Below, piece by piece: positions 17,782 through 29,530 of a stretch of 64,000 nt of DNA. This stretch comes from Fibrobacteria bacterium AD312 (GTDB lineage Bacteria > Fibrobacterota > Fibrobacteria > Fibrobacterales > Fibrobacteraceae): contig LIUM01000010.1 of NCBI GenBank assembly GCA_001462345.1, forward strand, positions 1 through 64,000, in the 5' to 3' direction. Both the position numbers and the translations under genes were made by a program. The notes under the pieces are model-generated. The model searched no databases, was not told where the DNA came from, and saw nothing but the letters and a program-made list of their open reading frames with translations. Each line of letters begins with the position of its first letter. Within the stretch, counting starts at the first letter, position 1.

Positions 17782-18816
17782 ATGTTTAAGAAAAAAAGAC
17801 CACAAGAACCAAAAAGACCTTTTTCTTATATTGAAAAAGAAGTTTCTTTTACAAATAGCATTGATGGCACCGTATTAAAAGGGACATTGACTTTACCCGA
17901 TACTCAAAAAAAATACCCTGCGGTGATTCTTGTTACTGGCTCTGGAGCACAGAATAGAGATGAAGAAATTCTTGGTCATAAACCTTTTTTAGTCATTGCA
18001 GATCATTTGACAAAAGCAGGAATTGCTGTTCTACGCTATGATGATCGTCATTTTAAGATGCCAATAAAAAAGGGGTGGAGTTATACCACGAAGGATTTTG
18101 CAAACGATGCAAAAGCAGCGGTCGATTTTCTTGAACAGCAAGAAAATATAGATTCCTCTTTTATTGGTATTGCTGGCCATAGTGAAGGCGGAGTGATCGC
18201 TCCTATTGTAGCTTCTACGGATTCCAGAGTCGCTTTTATAATCACTCTTGCAGGAACGGGCTTGAGCGGCAGAGAAATCGCAGTGAAGCAAAATCAATAT
18301 TTTTCGGAAAATAAAAAAGATGCTGCATTTGCAAAAATAGCGCATGAAATTATTCTCAATGAACCCGATTTTTTATTAAGAAAGAAAAAGATTTGGCAAG
18401 CTGTGAATGATTTTTATGGAAGGTTTAATCTTCTGATGAAAATACAGTTTTTGTTTGCAATGAATATCACTGCTTCTGAATGGAACCGTTTTTTTATTAT
18501 GTATGACCCTGCAGAAGCTCTAGAAAAGGTAACGTGCCCTGTGCTAGCCTTAAATGGAGAATACGATATTCAAGTTTTACCTCAAGATAATTTAGCGGCA
18601 ATAGAAGAAGCCTTAAAAAAAGCTAAGAATACGGATTATACAACGATGGTTATTCCTAAAGCGAATCATCTATTTCAAATTGTAGAATCTGGTGGGCCAA
18701 AACCATATTCGAAACTTGTTAAAGAATATGCAACAACAGAACAAACGATTACTCCTGAAGTCTTAGAAATAATGACGGAATGGATTATAAAAAGATATCT
18801 TATCGCCAAGAAATAA
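17782..18816 (+). CDS. Alpha/beta hydrolase (serine aminopeptidase S33-like)
   Basis: Cytoplasmic alpha/beta-hydrolase of 344 residues; no signal peptide. A short N-terminal beta sheet (GTVLKGTLTLP) precedes the fold; the oxyanion stretch is VTGSGAQNRDE, the nucleophile is S134 in GHSEGG, and D262 (NGEYD) and H296 (ANHLF) complete the triad. This layout resembles DUF1749/YuxL- and S33-type acyl hydrolases active on small esters or peptides. AAGG lies about 11 nt before the ATG. The uvrA-like pseudogene starts 14 bp downstream in the same direction. The 211 bases upstream hold no gene. Confidence 0.8.
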   Translation: MFKKKRPQEPKRPFSYIEKEVSFTNSIDGTVLKGTLTLPDTQKKYPAVILVTGSGAQNRDEEILGHKPFLVIADHLTKAGIAVLRYDDRHFKMPIKKGWSYTTKDFANDAKAAVDFLEQQENIDSSFIGIAGHSEGGVIAPIVASTDSRVAFIITLAGTGLSGREIAVKQNQYFSENKKDAAFAKIAHEIILNEPDFLLRKKKIWQAVNDFYGRFNLLMKIQFLFAMNITASEWNRFFIMYDPAEALEKVTCPVLALNGEYDIQVLPQDNLAAIEEALKKAKNTDYTTMVIPKANHLFQIVESGGPKPYSKLVKEYATTEQTITPEVLEIMTEWIIKRYLIAKK

Positions 18817-18830
18817 AAAAAGGTTTAGAG

Positions 18831-20480
18831 ATGGATCGAAGCCAAATTATTATTAGGAATGCTCACACCAACAATTTAAAAAACATTGATATTGAAATTC
18901 CAAAACATAAATTAGTCGTTTTTACAGGGGTTTCTGGGTCTGGTAAATCTTCACTACTTTTTGATACCATTTATACCGAGGCTCAAAGGCAATTAGTAGA
19001 GACTTTTTCCACATTTGCACGCACTCGAATGCCAAAGTTATCAAGGCCAGATGTAGATGAAATTCTCAATTTATCTACGTCGATTGTGATAGATCAAAAG
19101 CGAATGGGAAAGAATTTACGGAGCACAGTAGGAACAGCGACAGAGATCAATACTTATTTACGCTTGTTGTTCTCTCGAATGGGACAGCCCTTTATAGGCC
19201 CTTCTTTTTATTTTTCTTTTAACCATCCAGAGGGAATGTGCCCTCATTGTCATGGACTAGGAAAGCAAATTAAGATTAACCTAGATCTTTTCTTAGATAA
19301 AGAAAAAACAGTTCGAGAAGGTGCTATTACTCACCCTCATTATAAGGTTGGTGGGTATCTATGGAGCGAGCTAGAAACGTGAAGCTGAATGGCTTGAGCA
19401 TGGCCGATATTTGTCGGTTAGAATTAGTCGATGTACTTTCTTTTTTATTAAAAATTAATGATGAGGTTTCAAAACCGATTTTACGGAAAGCTCAATTTAT
19501 ACTTCAACAATTGATAGAAATTGGCGTTGGTTATTTGTCTTTAGAGCGTTCTGTAGGGACTCTTTCTGGAGGGGAATCCCAACGAGTGAAGATGAGTAAG
19601 CAGAAGGATTGTGATTTAGTCGATATGCTTTATGTATTAGACGAGCCATCTATAGGATTACACCCAAGAGATACAGAAAATTTGATGAAAATATTATCTC
19701 GACTAAAAGAAAAAGGAAATTCTGTTTTTGTGGTGGAGCATGATCCTGATATCATTCGCGCGGCAGAATGGATTGTCGATATAGGCCCAAAAGCAGGGCA
19801 GTATGGTGGTCGAGTTATTTATAATGGGGAGCCAGAAGGCCTAAAAAATACGGATAGTATAACTGGGAAATACCTACAAATACAAGAAAAACCCATTTAT
19901 AAAAGAAAACAAGCCACGTCTTTTTTTGAAATTAAAAATGCAACAGCCAATAACTTAAAAAACGTATCGGTTAAAATTCCAAAAGGGGTATTAACGTGCG
20001 TTACAGGCGTTGCTGGCAGTGGAAAGAGTAGTTTAATTCATGAGTGTTTCTCAAGCATTAGAATTTTTTGAATCCTCTAAAATCAAAAATCTTTTATCAC
20101 TTTTAGAAGAAGTCGGTTTAGGGTACTTAAAATTAGGGCAGTCTCTAAGCACGTTATCGGGCGGAGAATCTCAGCGTCTAAAAATTGCCACTGAACTTAA
20201 AAAGAAGGGTAATATTTATATTATGGATGAGCCAACGACAGGGCTTCACATGTCTGATGTGAATCACTTTTATCAGATTATAAAGACTTTAGTAAAAAAC
20301 GATAATACCGTAATTATTATAGAACATAATCTTGATATTATAAAATATGCAGACTGGATTATTGATATGGGCCCAGAAGGTGGAAAAAAAGGCGGCGAGT
20401 TGCTTTTTGAAGGCTTACCAGAAGATCTTTTGAAATGCGAACGTTCTTTGACAGGGAAGTATTTAAAACCATTGCTATAA
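18831..20480 (+). pseudogene. UvrA-like ABC ATPase, broken by two internal deletions
   Basis: Three in-order pieces of a short UvrA paralogue lie here. Piece 1 (to about 19373) has the first Walker A (GVSGSGKSS) and the first half of a zinc module (CPHCHGLG). Piece 2 (about 19370-20045, another frame) has the first ABC signature TLSGGESQR, Walker B YVLDEP and the second Walker A GVAGSGKSS. Piece 3 (about 20040-20480, frame of piece 1) has the second signature TLSGGESQR, Walker B YIMDEP and the EHNLD switch. At each junction, more than a frameshift is missing: compared with family knowledge, the second half of zinc module 1 and the whole zinc/insertion region of half 2 are gone. A full-length protein cannot be made. 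AGG precedes the first ATG. Assembly error is the alternative. Confidence 0.85.
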
Positions 20481-20683
20481 ACGTTTTGGTTTTTTATTAT
20501 GTAAGAAATTATAGCTTACATCTAGAGAATTTTCTTATAAATTAATTTGTAAATAAATATTTATCTTGCTTAAATATTACAACAAAAAACAATAATATTT
20601 TTTAAAAATTCGAAAATAGCATTAGAGAATTCTTGTTTTTATTTACATTATTTTTATGTGAAAATACCTTCTTGGAGACTTCA

Positions 20684-22564
20684 ATGCGAATACGGTTTTT
20701 TGTAGTAATCCTTTCTTTTATTTTATGTTCGTTAGTCTATAGCCAAGATAATTACACTTTAGAATTGAGTGGCTTAAGTTCTACACATAATTCATTAGAA
20801 ATGGTTTATGTTCAGGGCGGATCCTATCAAAGAGGTTGTTCTGATGGCGATACACAATGCGAAGCACAAGAAAAGCCAGCTCATCGTGTGACGTTAAGTG
20901 ATTATTACATCTCCAAATATGAACTTACGAATGCCCAATGGCAAGCAGTCATGGCTGATAATACAACGAAGGATAATAAACCAAAAACAAGTGTAACATG
21001 GTATGATGCCATTTCTTTTACTTGTAAGTTGAGCGAACAAACAGGAAAAAAATATCGATTATCTACAGATGCAGAATTTGAATTTGCTGCACGTGGAGGG
21101 AATAAAAGTAAAGAAACGCTTTATTCTGGGAGCAATAATGCCGATGACGTCGCTTGGTATTCTGGTAATATAAAAGAGACTTGTTTTGGAGATTTTTGTT
21201 TTAAAAGTGCTCAAGATGTGGGAACAAAAGCACCCAATGAGCTTGGTATTTACGATATGAGTGGAAACGTCTATGAATGGATGTATGATAGTTATGGTAC
21301 ATTCAGTGAAGCAGATTTAACAAATCCTACAGGGCCAGCAACTTTACATACACAAAAGGTACGTCGAGGAGGAAGCTACGATCAACCTGCTTCAGAATCA
21401 AGAGTTTCAGCCAGAAAGATTCGTTCTATAGAAGGTAAAGATGGTTCCATTGGCATTCGTTTAGCTATTTCTGTAACCGATTCTCGTCCAGAAGGAATGT
21501 TAGATCCTTGTGATATTCAAAAACCACCTCCTACAGGTGGTATGCCAGGGTTTTATGATAATCGTTTAATCAATGCTGATGGAGAAGCTTGGGTGAACGA
21601 ATTAATGGAGAATTACATTAATGTTTTGATTATCAAAGAGAATGCGGCGATCTATGCCTCTGTTTATAATAACACGTATGTTACAGAAGATGCAAAAGGG
21701 CAGTGGTATACGCTAAACAGCTTTTCTCTTAATATCGTTCCTAATTCAGGAGCTCAGAAAAAGTATATCTATTATTTAGTAGATAGTGATAATCTATCGC
21801 TGATGCCAGAAGGGGGAATGCCTGGAAGGTATCAAAGACGAAATATTGCAGATGTGGTAGGAGCATCTAAAGTAACTCTTCCCTCTATTACTAATCCAAA
21901 AACACCAGAAGAATTAGCTCCTGCTGGTTATTCCATTGATATGAAAAATCCACCGACGGATGGACGAGATTCTCGTTTAATAGAAGGGCCAAATAATGCT
22001 TGGCTTCAAGATAATGTGGCTCTTGGTGCAGGTGGCACACATCGGTATAGGTTTGATTTTGATAATGATGATTATACTCGTTTTTTTGTGTATGACCCTC
22101 CTTCTTTTACCTCTCTTGCTAAAGGTACTTGGTACACCGTAGATAATACTTTTTTAAGAATTTTTGATGATAATGGTTATGCTTATGACTATCTATATAC
22201 GGTATCTGAAGACGGTAATACTTATTATCATATCTCTTTTCAGAGTTATGAAGTAGGGGATTTTAGGCTTTTTGAGAAAGTTTCAGCAAGTGCTGTTCCT
22301 AGTTGGGTAGAGCCATCATCTTCTGTAAATACATTCTATCAAGGAGCTTCCACTTATATCCCTCCTTCAGAAGACAATATTATTTCTATAAAAAAGGATA
22401 AAGCTCTATTAAAAGATGTATCCAATGTTCTTGATTATAATTCAAATCTTCTTTATTATGATTTGAAGGGAAAGCCTCTTGGAAAAATTAAACCAAGAGA
22501 ATCAGGAGTCTATATTGCAAAAAGCCAAAAAACAGGAAAAGTTTGGAGAGTTTTTGTGAAGTAA
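20684..22564 (+). CDS. Secreted FGE-sulfatase (SUMF1-like) domain protein with repeated C-terminal domain and sorting tail
   Basis: Exported protein of 626 residues. A signal peptide (1-20, ending VYS-Q) is followed by a formylglycine-generating-enzyme-like domain (about 40-265): MVYVQGG, YYISKYELTNAQW, RLSTDAEFEFAARGG, SGNVYEW and RRGGSYD. The copper-binding cysteine pair of true FGEs is not evident, so I infer a structural or binding role. Two copies of an unknown domain follow (about 290-385 and 420-530) sharing RLI...AW and KGxWYT...L.I...YxYxY patterns. The last 60 residues (YYDLKGKPLG, GVYIAK) resemble type IX secretion sorting tails. The start is the ATG with GGAG 7 nt upstream; an upstream in-frame extension would bury the signal peptide. 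Confidence 0.78.
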   Translation: MRIRFFVVILSFILCSLVYSQDNYTLELSGLSSTHNSLEMVYVQGGSYQRGCSDGDTQCEAQEKPAHRVTLSDYYISKYELTNAQWQAVMADNTTKDNKPKTSVTWYDAISFTCKLSEQTGKKYRLSTDAEFEFAARGGNKSKETLYSGSNNADDVAWYSGNIKETCFGDFCFKSAQDVGTKAPNELGIYDMSGNVYEWMYDSYGTFSEADLTNPTGPATLHTQKVRRGGSYDQPASESRVSARKIRSIEGKDGSIGIRLAISVTDSRPEGMLDPCDIQKPPPTGGMPGFYDNRLINADGEAWVNELMENYINVLIIKENAAIYASVYNNTYVTEDAKGQWYTLNSFSLNIVPNSGAQKKYIYYLVDSDNLSLMPEGGMPGRYQRRNIADVVGASKVTLPSITNPKTPEELAPAGYSIDMKNPPTDGRDSRLIEGPNNAWLQDNVALGAGGTHRYRFDFDNDDYTRFFVYDPPSFTSLAKGTWYTVDNTFLRIFDDNGYAYDYLYTVSEDGNTYYHISFQSYEVGDFRLFEKVSASAVPSWVEPSSSVNTFYQGASTYIPPSEDNIISIKKDKALLKDVSNVLDYNSNLLYYDLKGKPLGKIKPRESGVYIAKSQKTGKVWRVFVK

Positions 22565-22621
22565 GGAAAATGTTATAATTTATATTTAGTGATACCTAAA
22601 ACTTCTTTACTTTGGATAAAA

Positions 22622-22963
22622 ATGAATTTCAAAATTATATTCTGCTTAGCTATTACTTTGATTTTTATCGCCTGTGATGAAAATTCGCCTACTAATAGCA
22701 AGCCTGAACAAGAAAATAGCAGTAGCTCAGAGATTCCTATGAATAGTAGTTCTAGTGAAGTTATTTTTTCGAGTTCATCTGTTTCATGCGTTGAAAGTGT
22801 GGACGATGTGCAAGCGAATATCTATACTACCAATATTGAAAACTTTAATATCTCTTGTGGTGTAGAAAATGAGGGGTTACGTATTTTTGATAAGGATCAA
22901 TCTATTCTAATGACTTGTGTTGAAGGAGAATTAGTAGAGTCCTATGTGGAGATCTGCAATTAA
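22622..22963 (+). CDS. Small serine-rich lipoprotein
   Basis: Hypothetical lipoprotein of 113 residues. A signal peptide with lipobox FIAC is followed by a Ser/Asn/Glu-rich linker (NSSSSE type, about 20-55), common in secreted Fibrobacter proteins, and a compact C-terminal part with four cysteines that could form two disulfides. No family recognised. It follows the FGE-like gene by about 60 bp with only a weak GGATAAAA before the ATG; a GTG 33 bases upstream in frame would destroy the signal peptide. Confidence 0.6.
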   Translation: MNFKIIFCLAITLIFIACDENSPTNSKPEQENSSSSEIPMNSSSSEVIFSSSSVSCVESVDDVQANIYTTNIENFNISCGVENEGLRIFDKDQSILMTCVEGELVESYVEICN

Positions 22964-23190
22964 AATTCAAGTAATAGTTTTGCGAAATGACTGAAACGGC
23001 ATTTTTTTTGGGAATAGAGTCTAGTGTTAAGCGTGTTTGGAATTTAAATGCACAAAAGACATTAACACAAAAAAATCAACATGATGTCTATTCTTCTTTT
23101 TCAATAAGGTGTGTGAAAAATTAAATCTTTTTTATGATGAAATAAGAATTATGTTGTGATCATTCTTTTTTTGAATTTTATATAAGTAAA

Positions 23191-23224
23191 AAAGCCACCA
23201 GAAAAATCTGATGGCCTTTTTTTT
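23191..23224. terminator. Bidirectional terminator between convergent genes
   Basis: GCCACCAGA / TCTGATGGC (one mismatch, AAAA loop) flanked by an A-run on the left and eight Ts on the right. It can serve the rightward lipoprotein gene and the leftward endoglucanase gene. The rest of 22964-23190 shows nothing recognisable. Confidence 0.88.
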
Positions 23225-23241
23225 CTCTCAATTGTTTTTAA

Positions 23242-24564
23242 TTATCGTTTTTGAAAAGTGATGGTTTGTGTTTGCTTGCCTGTTCTAGCTCTTACGAGAT
23301 ATTTTCCTGCTTTGATTTTTTCAAGAGGAAGTATGTAGGAGCCTTGATTAAAGTATTCCTTTGCAGAGAATACGCTTTGGCCTAACATATCAAATACATC
23401 AATTTCAACGAGTCCGCTTTTGCTTGTAGAAAGACGAATTCCTTCTGAAACAGCGGTTATTTTCATTTCAGAAGATGGACGTTTAACTTCGGTACTCACC
23501 TTTTCTGGGCAGGTGGTGTAAGAAGACGGATTGCTGCTTAAGTAATCCTTAATCATGTTTCCAGAGGTTGAAAATTGAAGATTGGTAGGGGATGCTCCAG
23601 AAGAAAATGCGGCGGATCCTTCAGGAATTTTTGATGCAGACCAGTTGGCCCATGATAATTTATGGGTGTTCATCCAATTTTGCCAGCCTGTATTATCGCC
23701 CATTGGGTCTCCGCCTCCGTTTGCATTCGTAGTGCCCCATTCGCTGACAAAAACGGAAAGGCCTGCATTCATGGCATCTACTGCATTTTGGCCTTCACAG
23801 CTTCCGCCCCAAGATGTTTGTCCTGAGAAGCAATGGCTGCCAGCATAGTAATGGAATGCATAGGCTACATTATTTTCTGGGTCTGTGACTTCGTTATTCA
23901 CAGCGGCATTGGTTTTTTGATCCCATTCAGGTGTTCCTACAATGATTAAATTATCAGAATGATTTCTAATAGTTGCAATCACCTGATTGGCATAATCTTT
24001 GATTTGAGACCATGTAATCTTTTCAGGTTCGTTATAGAGTTCAAAAATTACGTTATCATATTCGCCATATAGTTCAGCCATTTCTGAAAAGAAGCTTTTG
24101 GCTAATTCGGTTTGATTATGAGCATTGTGAGAATGCCAATCAATAATGACATAGATGTCGTTTTTAATGGCAGCTTCTACTACCTTTTTGACATAGTTCT
24201 TTTGAGTATTTGGGTCTGCAGTATAGCCTTTATATTTACCATCGCTCCAGTCTTCTGTTCCAGTAGCCATGGCAGCTCTAACAATTTGAATTTTCATAGT
24301 GTTCACCATGGATGTAACGCCTTCTTCGGACCAAAAATCTAGGGCATTGTCTAAAAGACTCCAATAAAGACTCATTCCCCTGACTTGAACCTCTTTTCCG
24401 TTGGCAACACTATCACAAGTGCCATAGATTTGACCTTTGCCAGACGAATTTTTACCAGTAATTAGCTCTCCGTATTGACTAACAGGGCCAACTCTTATGG
24501 GTGTTATTTGAGCATAAGAAGTGAAAAATAGTCCTAGTAAGGAAAGAATGAATATTTTTTTCAT
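23242..24564 (-). CDS. GH5 endoglucanase with C-terminal sorting domain
   Basis: Secreted endo-beta-1,4-glucanase acting on cellulose or related glucans. Signal peptide 1-18 (TSYA-Q); GH5 catalytic barrel about 35-345 with the substrate-site DWHSH, acid/base E179 in LYNEP and nucleophile E275 in SEWGT, as in subfamily GH5_2-type enzymes. No carbohydrate-binding module is seen. The last 75 residues (VFDMLGQSVF, KIKAGKYLVRA) form a type IX-like sorting/adhesion tail, so the enzyme is probably exported across the outer membrane or held at the surface. GAGG lies 5 nt before the ATG. Transcribed alone, divergent from the TolB-like gene. Confidence 0.93.
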   Translation of the reverse strand: MKKIFILSLLGLFFTSYAQITPIRVGPVSQYGELITGKNSSGKGQIYGTCDSVANGKEVQVRGMSLYWSLLDNALDFWSEEGVTSMVNTMKIQIVRAAMATGTEDWSDGKYKGYTADPNTQKNYVKKVVEAAIKNDIYVIIDWHSHNAHNQTELAKSFFSEMAELYGEYDNVIFELYNEPEKITWSQIKDYANQVIATIRNHSDNLIIVGTPEWDQKTNAAVNNEVTDPENNVAYAFHYYAGSHCFSGQTSWGGSCEGQNAVDAMNAGLSVFVSEWGTTNANGGGDPMGDNTGWQNWMNTHKLSWANWSASKIPEGSAAFSSGASPTNLQFSTSGNMIKDYLSSNPSSYTTCPEKVSTEVKRPSSEMKITAVSEGIRLSTSKSGLVEIDVFDMLGQSVFSAKEYFNQGSYILPLEKIKAGKYLVRARTGKQTQTITFQKR

Positions 24565-24710
24565 AAGGGCCTCGTTTCTAAATCAATCCATTTTAAACAT
24601 AAATCGAAAAAACAAAATGGAGCTAATAACAGGTATTTTTGTTGTATACAGATGTGTAATGTTATCTTAGGTCAACATTTTTGCTAAATTAGACGTACAA
24701 TGGAGATTTT

Positions 24711-26276
24711 ATGATTAGATTGGCTTGTTTTTTGTTATTAGTCGGCTCTTTATGGGCTCAAGAGGCTCCCACAGGTATTCCAGTTGATCCTTCTACAGAA
24801 GAACAACAGGCCTTAAAACACATTTCTGGCCAAATTCAAGGGAAAATTGTCTGGTCTACGAGTCGTGCGAATTCAAAACATGATATTTGGATTATGAATG
24901 CCGATGGCACAGGTGCAAAAGCTTTAACAAAAAGTAATCAAGTGGATTGGTTTCCACGCTTTTCTCCAGATGGTTCTAAAGTGATTTTTAACCGTTCTAA
25001 AAGCGGATGGGTCCCTGAAAATGACGCCAATTACCCAGAAAAATGGGATATATGGCAGATTGATTCCGATGGCACAGACGAACAAAAAATCATTTCGAAT
25101 GCCACATGGGCTACATATAGACCAGATGGAAAGGCCATTATTTTTTCAAGAGCAGCTCAAGTCTTTTCTTTTGATACTACCACAAAAAAAGAAACTTTAC
25201 TCATTGATGGGGAAGTGATTTTTAACAAAAAAGGTGTGATCTTACAAGAACCTAATATGTCTCCCGATGGTAAACACATTGCGATTACACTTCGCGGCTC
25301 CATGAGAGAAACAGGCGTTTGGGATTTAGAGAAAAAAGTTTGGACAAAATCAGGAGATGGCTGCCAGATTGATTGGTTTGCCGATGGCTCTAGATTATAT
25401 CGTGTGAATCCTACAGGTAATGGAGGCACCGCTGCTCCAAGTGAAATTCTTTGGTTTACAGTGAAAGACGGAAAGCCAGTCGAGAAAATTGGCTTCTTTG
25501 GTGTTCCTCAAGCGGTTCGTTTGATGGATCTTCCTGGGCGTCGTTCGCATGAGTATTTCCCAAGAGTGTCTTCTGATGGCAAGTGGCTTGTTTGGGGGGC
25601 TACCGATAAAGGCCATGATCATGATATTTATGATTATGAATTATACATTTGGAAGATTGGTTCTCCAGTCAATGAAGCTACTCGAATCACTTACCACACA
25701 GGTAATGACCGCTGGCCAGATATTTGGTTAGGGACATTAAAGGCTAAAAAGGAAGAACCGAAAAAAGAAACTTCTAAAACAGTAGCTAAAACAGAAAACG
25801 CTCCTGCTAAAAATATAGAAGTGCAAGTTAAAGAATTCCGTATTAATAACGGGCAAAGCATTTTTGTCGAAGAATCTTTTGAAAAAGAATCTTCATTGCG
25901 TTCCCTTCGCGTTTATACGCGCAGAGCCAAATTAGACGTTTCTATAGCCTTAGAAACCGATAAAGTCTCGAATATTCTTTTAGAAGACTTAACGGGAGAT
26001 GGTTTAGAAGACTTGGTCTTGATCACTGAAAGTGCAGCAGAAGGTGGCTTTAAGGATGTGTATGCGTTTGTGCCTCAAGAAAAAGGACCGCTTGCCGTAG
26101 TGCCTCTTTTCTCTTGGGATAATTCAACGCTCCCATCAGATTATAAATACAAAGGAAACGATCAATTTAGCATAGAGAAAGGCCTATTAGTTCGCACACT
26201 TCCAGGCTTAGCTCCGTTAAAGTATCGTTTGCTGCTAAAAGAAAATGGCTTTCAGTTCACTCAAGAACAGAAGTAA
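24711..26276 (+). CDS. Exported TolB-like beta-propeller (PD40) protein
   Basis: Periplasmic or secreted protein of 521 residues. Signal peptide 1-16 (SLWA-Q); then WD40-like PD40 propeller repeats (about 45-345) with repeated DIW.MNADGTG, W.PRFSPDGSKV and similar blades; a Lys/Glu/Ala-rich linker (about 346-370); and a C-terminal part (about 375-521) including a DLTGDGLEDLVLI strand like FG-GAP/VCBS calcium-binding loops. Probably a binding protein; no enzyme motif. It is not tolB itself because no Pal or TolQRA genes are near. GGAG 5 nt before the ATG. Confidence 0.72.
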   Translation: MIRLACFLLLVGSLWAQEAPTGIPVDPSTEEQQALKHISGQIQGKIVWSTSRANSKHDIWIMNADGTGAKALTKSNQVDWFPRFSPDGSKVIFNRSKSGWVPENDANYPEKWDIWQIDSDGTDEQKIISNATWATYRPDGKAIIFSRAAQVFSFDTTTKKETLLIDGEVIFNKKGVILQEPNMSPDGKHIAITLRGSMRETGVWDLEKKVWTKSGDGCQIDWFADGSRLYRVNPTGNGGTAAPSEILWFTVKDGKPVEKIGFFGVPQAVRLMDLPGRRSHEYFPRVSSDGKWLVWGATDKGHDHDIYDYELYIWKIGSPVNEATRITYHTGNDRWPDIWLGTLKAKKEEPKKETSKTVAKTENAPAKNIEVQVKEFRINNGQSIFVEESFEKESSLRSLRVYTRRAKLDVSIALETDKVSNILLEDLTGDGLEDLVLITESAAEGGFKDVYAFVPQEKGPLAVVPLFSWDNSTLPSDYKYKGNDQFSIEKGLLVRTLPGLAPLKYRLLLKENGFQFTQEQK

Positions 26277-26280
26277 CTCT

Positions 26281-26700
26281 CTATTCGCTACAGTTGCCTA
26301 TTTTTTCTAATAGGCTCCCTTTATATTCGTCTTCAAATTGAAACGTAATTCTTTTTGTGGATGGCAGCCTACAGTTTTCTGGGCCTGCCATCTCTACATC
26401 TACAGTAACCGTCTCTGATTGTAAGCCATTATAAAAAGCCCAAACTTGGTATTCGCCAGCTTGAAAACCTACAATGTTATCAAAATTATCTTCTGAAGAT
26501 AAAACAATCGTTTCGATTTCACCATTGTTGAAGATGTATTGAATTGAATCCAATGAAATAGTAGTACTATCTTTTCCAATAGCATTTACTTCTAATGCTA
26601 TGGACATGCAATTACATCCTGCGGTTATTTTTTCTTCTGAACATGAAAGAATGAAAATGATTCCTACTGCAAATAATAAGTTCAAGATAATGCTCTTCAT
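26281..26700 (-). CDS. Hypothetical lipoprotein
   Basis: Lipoprotein of 139 residues with signal peptide and lipobox ILSC (C20). The mature part holds a CNC motif and a beta-rich segment (EYQVWAFYNG) reminiscent of an immunoglobulin-like or carboxypeptidase-regulatory fold; no family assigned. GGAG 5 nt before the ATG. It converges on the TolB-like gene with a 4-base gap. Confidence 0.62.
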   Translation of the reverse strand: MKSIILNLLFAVGIIFILSCSEEKITAGCNCMSIALEVNAIGKDSTTISLDSIQYIFNNGEIETIVLSSEDNFDNIVGFQAGEYQVWAFYNGLQSETVTVDVEMAGPENCRLPSTKRITFQFEDEYKGSLLEKIGNCSE

Positions 26701-26828
26701 ATGGACTCCTTAAAATTACTCCTTCAACAATTTACTTTTATTACTCCATGTAGCGGCATCCATTTGATTTTTTTGTCACTATATACAAGATTTTACGCTT
26801 TTAAAATCTTGATAAATCAGTAATTCAA

Positions 26829-28829
<2,001 letters not shown>

Positions 28830-28908
28830 TTAAAAACGGTTGGGGCTACTTTTGAATGTTTTTATAAAAAGAATTTTTGATAGAATTCATAAAATATTTA
28901 TAACATTC

Positions 28909-29457
28909 TTAAAATAGCATTTTAATGCCAATAAAAATTAAAATAAGACCACCTAGGGTTTCTGGGATCTTATTTTCAAATTTTTTCCCTGTAAAGCAAC
29001 CTAGAAAAGCTCCAAAAAAGCTCATCACAAAAGAAGTGAGCCCAATAATTAAAGAGGCTTTTAGAATAGGCGTTTTAATGATTGCTAAAGAAATGCCTAT
29101 GGCAAAGGCGTCAATACTCGTGGCGAGAGAAAGAATGAGTACATGTCGGAGTGAAAGTACAGGTAAACAGGAATCATCAGCGTTACAAAAAAAGGCATTG
29201 TAAATCATTCGGAGGCCAAGTAAAATTAAGATTCCACAGGCAATATATAGACTTATAGAACTAAATGTACTTTCGGCGACGTTGCCAATTAAGCTTCCCA
29301 AAAGAGTCATGCCACCTTGAAATAGCCCAAAAGAAATAGCCATCCCAATCAAATTCTTTTGGGCAAGTGTTTTTTGACAAAGGCCTGTAGAAATAGAAAC
29401 GGCCAAGCAATCCATGCCTAAGCTGATTGAAATCCATAAAATCGCAAGAAAACTCAT
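28909..29457 (-). CDS. mntP: Manganese efflux pump MntP
   Basis: Six-helix inner-membrane exporter that lowers toxic Mn2+. 182 residues; the two half-repeats each carry the acidic motif (SLGMDCLAVS near 12-21 and ATSIDAFAIG near 111-120) that forms the metal path. AGGG precedes the ATG. I looked for a yybP-ykoY manganese riboswitch in the short upstream gap and saw none. Confidence 0.88.
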   Translation of the reverse strand: MSFLAILWISISLGMDCLAVSISTGLCQKTLAQKNLIGMAISFGLFQGGMTLLGSLIGNVAESTFSSISLYIACGILILLGLRMIYNAFFCNADDSCLPVLSLRHVLILSLATSIDAFAIGISLAIIKTPILKASLIIGLTSFVMSFFGAFLGCFTGKKFENKIPETLGGLILIFIGIKMLF

Positions 29458-29530
29458 AAAAGCCCTAATTAAAGCATTCGGAAAATATAGAAAAATTCAT
29501 AATAGAATTTTTTATGGGACATCACCAGTA

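Noticed and set aside
18831-20480. Treating the uvrA-like gene as intact with two sequencing frameshifts
   Set aside because: At both breaks conserved zinc-module segments are absent, so a one-base correction would not restore the protein.
29458-29530. yybP-ykoY manganese riboswitch before mntP
   Set aside because: Too little space and no conserved core pattern visible.
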